Assembly (NCBI GenBank): GCA_033032865.1
Contig: JAWHQI010000202.1
Coordinates: forward strand, 372,001-436,000
Reading direction: 5' to 3'
Length of the DNA: 64,000 nt
Origin: Dactylorhiza incarnata
Lineage: Eukaryota > Streptophyta > Magnoliopsida > Asparagales > Orchidaceae
Shown here: piece after piece, positions 55,723 through 64,000 of the stretch
How the letters are laid out: each line of letters opens with the position of its first letter
Numbering within the stretch: position 1 is the first letter of the stretch
Notes under the pieces: generated by a model
Seen by the model: the letters and a program-made list of their open reading frames with translations, nothing else
The model's database searches: none
Told to the model about the DNA's origin: nothing
Program-made: the position numbers and the translations under genes

Positions 55723-56983
55723 TGTTGGAGCATGCGTTTCGCACTCCTCTGGTTTGGTAATAACAAAGTCCCGTTTGTATTTGATTCTATTTTTATTAAT
55801 GGTGTGCAGGTAATAGGTATGAGATGTTCACATTTCTGCTGGAGCTAAATTTGAATGTAGGAAGATTTCACTGTCGGAAAATTTCGACAGCTGATGTCGC
55901 CCAGGCGACAGCAGAGAAGTTACAACTACTTCCCTCCACGGCAGCACGACGAAAGGCAGTTTTGAGCTGTCGGAAATCCGACAGCGATGTCGCCCAGGCG
56001 ACAGCTCGGAGGTTTCAACAACTGCCCACGGCACCACCACGACCGACAGTTTTGCGCTGTCGGAATTCCGACATCGATGTCGCCCAGGCGACAGCTCGGC
56101 GGTTATATCTACTGCCCGCACGACGGCACTCCAGCGGCAGTTTAGCGCTGTCGGAAAATTCCGACAGTCGATGTCGCCCAGGCGACAACGATTTTCTATA
56201 AATTAACTCCTTGTGTTCGTGCATTCTAAGTTTTGAGAATTCCAAGTCCCTTCCTGAGTGCATACGAACCAGAGAGCTCCAGAACCTCTTCACCTCCCAT
56301 TTGTGCAAAGAAGGATTGAAGATTGAAGACGAGATCGGGCGCGCTTCTACATCAACGATCATCTCGAGGCTTCAACCATCCTTTCAGAGATCTGAAATTC
56401 TAGGGAGTTGTTCTTTTCATATTGTATTTTCATTTACACACATTTCATTTTGTATTGGTAGAGAAATCGTCGTCTTGCGTGCGGCGTCTAAGTCCTTGCG
56501 TGGCTTAGGGGAAAATCGCTTCCTTGTGCGGAGCGTCCAAGTCCTTGCGTGGCTTGGTGGGAAATCATGGCCTTGTGTGCTACGTCTAGATCTTGGGAAG
56601 ATCTAGAGGATAGGCTTGGTCTTGGTCTTGGGAGAGACAAGTGATAGCCTTCCGATCCTTGGGAGAGGATTGGTAAACCAAAATTGTTGAATTTTTTATT
56701 AACATAATTGTGCCTTGATCTTAAGCATTGTTAAGATCATTTTTATTGTATGCAAATTTCATGATTAATATAATTATGTTTTTTTTTCTTTAATTACATA
56801 TTTGGTGGCATAATTCTTAGCTTAGAAATTTGTGTTTTGTTTAATACAAAAATTGCATTGGTTTGAAAGTGTTTATAAGTAATTTTTTAGTAAAGTAAAA
56901 TCTGTTTAAAATTATTAAGTAAAACTTATATTTTAAACACACCCTTATTCACCCCCCCTCTAAGGGCGTCATACGATTCAACA
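55723..56983 (+). repeat. A2 3' LTR (1261 bp)
   Basis: TGTTGGAGCATGCG to ATTCAACA, the same termini as A1 apart from one base in the terminal repeat. A C7 run precedes the end. Confidence 0.93.
55871..56187. repeat. A2 LTR palindrome array
   Basis: Four pairs, each GTCGG-A/T-CCGAC followed by GTCGCC-CA-GGCGAC: 55871/55895, 55967/55988, 56057/56078, 56148/56172. Steps are 93, 90 and 94 bp. Order within the pair is opposite to that in the 3' region. Confidence 0.93.
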
Positions 56984-58317
56984 ATTCCCACATCGTTACC
57001 GAGAGTAAGACCGTTCCTTGCATCGGGACTGACTGGTTGTTGAACCCAAAAATCTGTCCTCTCGCCGGACGAAGGCGCTCCAGGGCGATTTCCGAAATGC
57101 GGACATGAAGAGGACGTCGACCGAGCTTCCATTGTCCATGAGAATCCTCTTTACGCGGAGGCAATGTTCTCTGATCCCTGCACTAATGACAAGATGTTCT
57201 CAATGTGGCGATTGTATCCCTCTCAGGTCCTCGTCCCCAATGCAGATGGCGGTGTCTTGACGCGCCTTATTGTTGAGGTAACCTTCATCATTTCGCGTGA
57301 TGGAGAGAACTTGGGCTGTGAGGACGGGGGGACCCTGCTATGGTCCCTGCCTCCTTACACGCGGCCCTGCTCCCCCCGTGCCTCCGGGAGCCCCTGAAGC
57401 CCGGGGCTTGCTTGAGCTGGGGTGATAGCATCCTCCACATGCTGTGATACTCTCTTGGCGTGAATCTCCTTCTGTGCCATTGTTGTTAGTTGAGTGCGCT
57501 TGTGTGAGTCAAGTGCGATTTTCTGAGTTTTGATGCAGAGTTAGGAACAACTTCCCACAGACGACGCTAAATTGTTGCGGGTCACCCTGTTTTCCTCCGG
57601 TCCGGAGAATCAGACTGTCCTAGTTCCAAGTCGGACCGGGCGCGCAAACAGTCAAAAGTAAACCAAGCAGCAATGACACAAATGCGTTTTAGCGTGGAAA
57701 CCCCGAGAAGGGTGAAAAACCACGTGGCAGGTACGGTTCCAAACCAAAATCAACTATTTTTCTTTAGGTTACAAGTATTTGAGTTCCCTGGAGGGTGACA
57801 GGTCACCTCTCCGTTTACAAGCTTTAAGTGCGAAAAAGAAGGAAAAATGACTAAGTTCACGAATCTTTGACGGGAGTGTCCTCAAGCGTGTTCTTCCAAG
57901 TCTTTTCCTTTGTTTGTTGATGCGTCAACGTGAGCGTTGAGCGCGAACAAACTTAAGAACGAGCAGAGGAAATTCAGAGCGAAGGAACGATCTAAGTCAC
58001 ACGTCCTCGCCGAAAAATCACAAAGCTCTCTCTTGTCTCTTTGATTGTTTGACTTCAAATGAAGGCATGGTGGCCTATTTATAATTTTCTGAAGGGGCGT
58101 ACTGGTAATTGCGCACGGGTTGGCCAGGCGGGGAGCGGTGGTTGCGCTTGCGCGCAACGAGTCCTCCCGCGTGCCTGACGCTTGTCCACACGGGGCTCTT
58201 CGGGGCAGTTTCGAAACCCCAAACGCGGTCCATGCACGCGGTTCATTCTGTCGGGTTGGCTTGCTCGAGGGCTTCTGCTTGGTTTGACTCCAGAGGTCTT
58301 TAGTGGGAACCCCATCA
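56984..58317 (-). mobile_element. G2: second copy of the G1 5' region
   Basis: Minus-strand LTR 57573-58317 (TGATGGGG to CCCGCAACA), primer-like site at 57551-57572, and leader plus protease part to 56984. It repeats 47256-48586, including DNGSS (MDNGSSVDVLF) and the same lack of gag. The left edge is the A2 LTR. The match continues about 36 bp past the LTR. Confidence 0.88.
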
Positions 58318-58648
58318 GTATTATTTTTCAATTAAGTAATAAACTATTAATTATTGACAATGAATATATATTAAATAATAAATGATACCTAAATTATTAA
58401 TCAAATGTCAATTTTTTAAATTTGATTCTTGGTTTGATTCTAAGGTACTCGAGTCGACCCAAATATTTTAAATTCGATTTCTGGTTAATAATGTATTAAG
58501 GAAAAAAAAGAAAATAAAATAAAACAAGAGGCAGCGGAATTGAGCCTCGAGGACTCCGGAGATATTTCCGTGTTTTCTATCTGTTTCTCCGAGGTGTTGC
58601 TGCGCCCTCTAGTTAAGTAGCTGAGAAGGTCGGAGAAGAAAGAGATCG
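58318..58648 (+). promoter_or_regulatory. Putative 5' flank and leader of plastid triosephosphate isomerase
   Basis: The first 36 bp also occur after G1. The rest is AT-rich to 58530, then GC-richer with a leader-like stretch. No convincing TATA box. Function inferred only from position. Confidence 0.5.
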
Positions 58649-58816
58649 ATGGCAATGACTTCAGCGCCCGGGAAGCTCACATGCCCGCAATTCTCTGGTC
58701 TGCGGCGCACGTGCCCCAGCACCTCCACCGCCCGCCCCTTTTTATTGCGCCGAACCGGCGGTTACGGAGCCGGAAGATCTTCATGCACAGTCGTCGCCAT
58801 GGCCGGATCCGGCAAG
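58649..58816 (+). CDS. Plastid triosephosphate isomerase, exon 1
   Basis: Fifty-six codons, MAMTSAPGKL to VVAMAGSGK. The N-terminal 48 residues are rich in Ser, Thr and Arg like a chloroplast transit peptide, contain FSGLRR, and end VVAMAGSGK, which matches the start of the mature plastid triosephosphate isomerase of plants. The frame stops there at AAG|GTGATAAG, a good splice donor. The enzyme interconverts dihydroxyacetone phosphate and glyceraldehyde 3-phosphate in the stroma. The next exon (FFVGGNWKCNG) is not found before 64000, so either the intron is very long or the gene is truncated. Lone exon, but the peptide match is specific. Confidence 0.82.
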
Positions 58817-60229
58817 GTGATAAGCTTACTTGCACTTATTTCTACCAGTCTGCATTGGTTCATGGTCTCCTCTTGTACTTGAAAGGACCAAAGCTTCTGG
58901 AGCTTAGGCTCACCGAGGTTTATTTTTCATGAGAAAACATATGATTAGTTATTATAGTGCTCTATTGTTTTGGTATCCAGTAGAACAGTCCCGAAGCATT
59001 GCCATGGTTGAGGGCAATATGGAAGTGTGAGTTTTTCTTGGCGGAATCAGCTATTTGATTTACTAATTGCAAATTTGCTCAGTTTGGAATCGAAAACAAA
59101 ACAATCTTAGAGGGTGAATCAAAACCATTTTCTGTTGGAATGAGTACCAAATGGAAGCAGTAAAGAGTCTATTCAGTTGGACAAAATTGTAATTTGATCC
59201 AAGAGTTAAGAACAGTTATTCAATTCCAAAAATATTGTTTGGTTAACGTAATTGAGCAAGTAAATGAAATCAATCAATTCTACTGTTCGGTGCATGCAAG
59301 GATCTGGTTTAGAAATTATTAATTTTTTGAAATACATCACATAACATATAAATTTATCTCTTTATTAGCTCTCTATGAAACTGTTTAATTCAAAAACATT
59401 TCACAGCACAGAGTTTCAGTTCTCTGATAGTTCCTTATGAAACCACCTGATTTCTCCCCAAACACTTGAAGAACCTTAGTTATGAAAACGACATTAGACT
59501 TCTCTCGAAAAAATCGCACAAGATAGGCCATTCAATTGAAATTTTTATAGAGTTTTGATGTCACTTTAAATTTGCTAAAATTGGCTTTCCAACTGGTAGC
59601 AACAATCACTAGAGATTTGACAATCAAACCGACGAATCGTCGGCACCATAGTCTCTGGACAACATAAAGAAGCTGACAATGATCTCCGCGGATTTCCATT
59701 TTTTTCCACTATGACAATCTGACAATGATTGAACGAGATTTATTAATTGGATTGAAGAATCGTCACCACCAACAGTCTCAGAACGATGGAGAGAATCTCA
59801 CCTAAAAATTTGAGGCTGATACATCGTCTTTCATATTTTTCGATGATAGTGTTCCGATGGTGATTATTGGAGATTCACGATTAGATCAACACACCATCAT
59901 CACTTAGCGGTCTTGGGATGAAGAGAAAAATCATCCCAAAAAACTTGAGGACAATTTAAAGACTTCCATTTCTTGGCAAGGTGGCCATTGTTAACTTTTC
60001 GAGCAATTTGAATCAAATCTACTGAATCGTGAAAACATTAAATAGACCTCAATAAGCATACAATAACATTTAAATTGAGAAAATATGACATTTAAATTGG
60101 ACATCTTTTACCAGAATGATAGTAGCTGCCCTAGGAGACTACTCATAGATAATAAATTAGTAGCGATTATTGAACGAGGGAACACAAATCATAGATTTGA
60201 GAGTAAGTTTAGTTGAGACTGTTATATAA
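58817..60229 (+). other. Intron or intergenic DNA, no gene seen
   Basis: AT-rich, no recognisable exon, LTR or domain. Part from about 59480 is repetitive-looking (CAATCTGACAATGAT-like words, GAATCGTC). It may include the far end of the copia remnant to the right. Confidence 0.5.
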
Positions 60230-60519
60230 TCCCTTTACTAGAAACATGGGTGGGTGACCCATCAACCAACTTAACCATACTAGCAGTGGGAACAAAGGAT
60301 GTGATTTTGCTTGAACTCTTGGCCATTCAATCAAAGGCACTAAAATCAATTACCCAAGATGCAACAAAACTCACAGTGATAATAGAAGACACTTGGGCAG
60401 CAGTACCAAAGATTGCTTCACTGGTTGATCTTCCAAAAGAGGCTTCCAAACTAGATTGACTGAGGTCAAACATAACTCCCGTCATTGCTCTGACTCTATC
60501 CCTTAAGAATAAGATTGAG

Positions 60520-61068
60520 ATGTAGTTTCCAACATCTCTCTTTCAGGTGTACTTTCCTCCCACAGTGAGAACACTTCATCGGGCTTTCATCATCATAACT
60601 CTTGTTCTATGAAGAAATAGGATACTTGGAGGACCACTTCCTATGATCAACTTTCTTGGAAGATCTCTAAACATCACAACTTTAATTGGCATGAGCAGTG
60701 ATGATCCTATTAGATTCTCCTCTAAGATAGTGGACAACAATGTCAAGGCCAAACACAATATCTTTACCCAACATTTTGGTGTTCTGAAACTCAAGTTCAG
60801 ATGAAAGACCTGGCAACAACTCAAAGACTCTTCGTTGCATAATTTGTCTCTTATAATCTTGAATGGTAAGGATATTAAAGTATTGATCTAATTTAGCCCA
60901 CTTATGTGTCAACTTAGTGTAATATTCTTCAAAAATCTCGACATTTAATAAAAATATTTGTTCTGTTTGGAATTGATAGATCCGCGCAACATCTTCCCTT
61001 TTAGAGTAAATCTGATGCTGAGTAAGGTCCTTTTGGGGGGCTAATGGATGATTTCTAAATCCAGACAC
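60520..61068 (-). pseudogene. Copia gag fragment
   Basis: Minus-strand frame MSGFRNHPLAPQKDLTQHQ with a central EEYYTKLTHKWAKLDQYFN and RQIMQRRVFELLPGLSSELEF, the gag domain of Ale/Retrofit-type copia elements. The frame breaks near 60690. A zinc knuckle, CSHCGRKVHLKERC, is encoded on at about 60534-60575. A structural protein remnant without function. Confidence 0.82.
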
Positions 61069-61389
61069 AAATCCGACAACTAACTTGCAATAATGAGATT
61101 TTAAATCAAATTATACTAGATAAGTTATGGTTGATGAAGCTTAGGAAATAAGAAAGCATGTGTTGTTGTGTAAGTGCAAGAGAGCACGCGATCAAATTAC
61201 TCAAGCAAATAGGAACATACAAAGTTATAAAAGTTCGGCGACAATAATTACAAAACAAATATAACTAAAGCTGAGAATAGACACTAAGTCAACATAAAAT
61301 AAATGACACCAAACTTGGAAACTTGCACAACTATGGCGTAGAGGGCTTGGCTGGCATCCGACAAGTCTCAGGTGGTCGACAATGATGCA

Positions 61390-62480
61390 ATAGTTGAGTA
61401 AGAACAACTGCTGGGAGGATAGGAGGTGGCAGTTTGGGGTGGACGGAGATTGGATGGAGGTTGTGGGGGGACTGGAGGAGGCTGACTGCCGGATGGAATG
61501 TAGTGGTGAGGCTTTGGTGGGGTGGAATGAGGACCCTGGAGGTGTTGGCAGCAAACAAGGAAGAGAAGGTGGCCAAGTTGATGAGGTGGAGGGCTGGATT
61601 CCCAGTCCAGATTCAGTCCTGGACGGAAAAACTGGTTTTCTGGGAGGGGAGCGAGTAGAGGGGTTGCTCGAAAACACTTTTTCAGCAGTTAGCAGGGTAC
61701 TCTGGAGGGTTGGCAACTGATATATGAGAAACCTGGGTGGCTGGGAGGAGATTCCAGAGGTTGGCAGTAGTTGTTAACGTTCCTGGACAGGGCCTGGGCA
61801 GTAATCTGATAATTGTGCGGGTAGATGCATTGTCCGATTGTGGAATAAAGAGAGGGGGACTCGGTTGTGGCATGGAGGGGGTTTGGCATGAGTGGGGTAG
61901 AGGAAACGTGGAGGAGAGGGGGAATGGAATGTTATGCGGGTTTTCAGGAGGGGTGGGCCTAATTAATAGGAAATGAAGATAATGGGATAGTGGAGAGGTG
62001 GTTTGGGAATTGGGATGGTGGTAGGAGGGTGGTGAACAAAGGTGATCACTGGAGGTGGTGCCGGCGATCGCTTGAAAATCCAAACGGATGGGAATTTGTG
62101 TGGTGGTGGTGGTGGTGGAGGGATTTTGAAGAGGAGATGGACTATGAGGCGGAAGGAGGGTGGCCGACTAAGGTGAATGTGAGGGGAAGGGATGTGGGGG
62201 TTGCCCGACATGATGAATGAGTTGTGGATGTGTGATGGTCGGCTGGAGGGTTGGAGGAGGAAAGAGGAGCCGGCTGTGGAGCGTAGAGGGGATGATGGGG
62301 TGGGCCGACTGGTGGCTTAGGTGGGGGTGGGGGTGGTCGGCTAGTGGAGATGGAGAGGAAAAGGGGGTTGTTCGGCTGTGAGGAGAGGGGAGAGGGGTAG
62401 TCGTCTATTAGGAGAGGGGAGAGGAGGGATAGCGTCCAAGCTTCGCACTTTAATTTTCGGCTTCGACATCGGGAGATCAA
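61390..62480 (-). other. GGT/GGA-rich strand-asymmetric tract
   Basis: The plus strand is rich in GG(A/T)GG words, such as a GGTGGTGGTGG run near 62100, and the minus strand in CC-runs. Minus-strand frames are Pro/Ser-rich (such as HPNSQTTSPLSHY) without a known domain. Possibly the leader of the copia remnant. It could form quadruplexes on the plus strand. Confidence 0.55.
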
Positions 62481-63651
62481 ACAAAGGCTTCTTTACTCAA
62501 ACTTTCAATAGCCTTTCATGGAGCTCTCTACTCATATTTATAACCTAGGGAGGGACAATGAACTGTCATTATTCTACGTTCATTGTAACCTAAAAAACAG
62601 AAAAATGAAAATACAAAAATACAAAAATACAAAAACATTTAATACTACGATCGACGATCCGCTTGTCATGAGTGGTCCCGATCGTCACTGGGTTTTTGAT
62701 CGACACTAGTAGACCCTCACGGCTCGTATGACATGATCCCCATTAAAATCTTTTCAACTCAGACCCACATTTCCTTAGTTGTTCGACAAAACATGAAGTG
62801 ACCGACAATACTTGACTCCATAAAATGTATAAGTTAGTTCATTAATTGTCTTCTTTCTAGTTATCATATGAGGCATTTATAACCTTTGGGGGAATTTTAG
62901 TACCAGTGATAAAGCCAGTTTTCTTTCAACTACGAACAAACATTCTGAAAGACTGTGCCCCAATAGATAGATTTTCCCATTTAATTTGATATTCGTGACG
63001 CCACCAGACACATCAATACCACTGGATCTTCCATTATATGAACTTGATTTAATTTACAAACTTATTTTTAGTTATAAGGATAAGGGACTGACCGAAGCAC
63101 CTTACACGAGAAAGCAAGATCCGAAAAGCAGGATCAACAGTCGCAGACCTTCAGCAGCCTTTGAACAACACTGCAACAGTGGGTCGACAAGGTAGATGCT
63201 GTAGAGAATAAAGGTTAAGACGGAGCAACACCTGGAGTTGGTAGAGCAATCAATTTGGCTTTGGAGTCAGCCTGAATGCTCTTCTGAACAAGAAACAAAA
63301 TCATTGAAAATAGTCGAAAAGGCCTTGAGCGACGAGAAACAAACTACAATGAAAACGACAGGCGTCAAACTCGATCTAGGTCCTATGTGGTTTTGTGGAG
63401 GCATGTCAAGTTGTCGACATGTGACATCGAGGCAGTCCCGAGTGTTGGCGAGACTCAACATGGTAGCAAACAACACTGAGGAGATCGTTGAGCTGACCCA
63501 GAGTGTCGTCGAGGTTGAATAAACGATCAAAAGGAAATAATCGGATCGCCGTCTAGATCGAGTAGATGATCTGTAGTGGGATCCAGAACCCCACGGTTAC
63601 CACAGCCACATAGATCTAAAAGGCCAAATATGTGATGAGATCTGGATTCTG

Positions 63652-63863
63652 CTCTGATACTTTGTAAAAAGGGCAGCCCGGTGCACAAAGCATCCCCGCG
63701 CAGCGAGGGTCCGGGGAAGGGTCCCACCACAAGGGTGAAATGTAGGCAAACCTTACCTTGCACTTTTGCAAGAGTCTGCTTCCAGGACTTGAACCCGTGA
63801 CCTCAAGGTCACACGGCGACACCTTAATTGGTGCGCCAAGGCCAAGACTCTGATACTTTGTAA
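63652..63863 (-). repeat. Au SINE target-site duplications
   Basis: CTCTGATACTTTGTAA at 63652-63667 and 63848-63863, 16 of 16 bases identical, on both sides of the SINE. Confidence 0.93.
63668..63847 (-). mobile_element. Au-type SINE
   Basis: 180 bp, tRNA-derived, reverse orientation. The minus strand carries a polymerase III A box (TGGCGCACCAA, 63828-63838) and B box (GGTTCAAGTCC, 63785-63795), then body words GGTCACGGGTTCAAGTCC, TTGCAAGGTAAGG and GGGCTGCCC, and ends in a T run. Length, order and wording match the Au SINE of flowering plants. It would be copied by a LINE. The 16-bp target duplication is intact, so the insertion is complete. Confidence 0.9.
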
Positions 63864-64000
63864 GAGCGAAAAATACATGTTGTGGAGAGCCAAAAACATG
63901 GGCCAAGTAAAAACGCTCTATTTTCTTCTCCTTTTTATTTGCTCTTTTTCGGCTCTAATCACCTATATCAGGCGAGTTTTGGTCACCACCCAGTGACTTT
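63864..64000 (-). other. Possible LTR end of the copia remnant
   Basis: No gene. Sequence beside the TATCAGAG primer-like word. If that word is a primer site, this is the inner end of the 5' LTR. Confidence 0.4.

Larger units (their letters stand above)
49913..56983 (+). mobile_element. A2: SIRE-like copia element, 5' part deleted
   Basis: Begins in the middle of integrase where it is fused to H, and runs through RT, RNase H, a 3' region with a reverse-strand ORF, polypurine tract and a 3' LTR. Same family as A1. The right edge abuts the gypsy leader of G2 at 56984, so it inserted there. The 5' LTR, gag, protease and half of integrase were removed by the deletion that joined H to A2. Confidence 0.93.
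60230..64000 (-). mobile_element. Old copia remnant, minus strand
   Basis: On the minus strand, right to left: an LTR-like end (63864-64000), a primer-site-like TATCAGAGCAGAATCC (63640-63657), a long leader, gag (60520-61068) and a pol-like rest ending near 60230 (VKLVDGSPTHVSSKG, as after the copia protease). Heavily decayed. Its right end is outside the window. Confidence 0.65.

Noticed and set aside
58817..58932. Continuation of the triosephosphate isomerase frame past 58816
   Set aside because: The residues after MAGSGK (VISLLALIS) do not match the enzyme, and a GT donor is present, so this is intron.
60250..60459. Plus-strand frame of 69 codons
   Set aside because: Lies opposite the decayed copia remnant. 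The minus strand has the copia-like VKLVDGSPTHVSSKG.

Overview
The window is plant nuclear DNA, most likely from an angiosperm with a large, repeat-rich genome. It is almost wholly LTR retrotransposons inserted into one another, plus one host exon and one SINE. Plant origin rests on Ty1/copia and Ty3/gypsy domains, primer sites matching plant initiator tRNA-Met and tRNA-Asp, an Au-type SINE, and a plastid-type triosephosphate isomerase first exon with a GT intron start. No rRNA, tRNA gene or CRISPR array was seen.

Layout. (1) 1-6997: A1, 3' part of a SIRE-like copia element, plus strand, with its 3' LTR. (2) 6998-7347 and 41226-42170: two halves of one gypsy gag (G3, minus strand), split by a five-level nest. 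F, a solo LTR (7348-41220, target duplication GGAGG), was hit by B, a Tork-like copia element (7665-39942, GGAAG). B was hit by E, a gypsy-type non-autonomous element (9061-15715, GCTAC), and by C, a SIRE-like copia element (17040-36322, GACCT). C was hit by D, an element with gag and an extra ORF but no pol (20286-27718, GAATT). (3) 42180-48586: decayed gypsy pol (G1, minus) with a 67-bp minisatellite and a 5' LTR. (4) 48623-56983: part of an F-like LTR (H) fused to A2, a second A-family copy with a largely open pol and a reverse-strand extra gene. (5) 56984-58317: G2, a second copy of the G1 5' LTR region. (6) 58318-58816: putative promoter and exon 1 of plastid triosephosphate isomerase. 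(7) 58817-64000: intron or intergenic DNA with an old copia remnant and an Au SINE carrying a 16-bp target duplication.

The most unusual signal is shared by the SIRE-like families. Each carries its own short palindromes built on GTCG/CGAC half sites, repeated in up to three places: the LTR, the C-terminal part of gag, and the segment beside an extra ORF downstream of (or, in A2, antisense to) pol. In D gag the unit is GCGTCGA-N7-TCGACGC, seven copies at an exact 33-bp step. C gag has TTYGTCGA-N7-TCGACRAA units, mostly at 33 bp. F and D LTRs use 22-bp steps. A2 uses paired CTGTCGCC/GGCGACAG and GTCGGAAATTTCCGAC palindromes. The extra ORFs sit just after splice-acceptor-like sequences, and D's contains a recognisable 95-bp intron. 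One testable reading is a family-specific DNA- or RNA-binding factor acting on its own repeated sites.

All family names come from motif recognition in the sequence, not from database searches.
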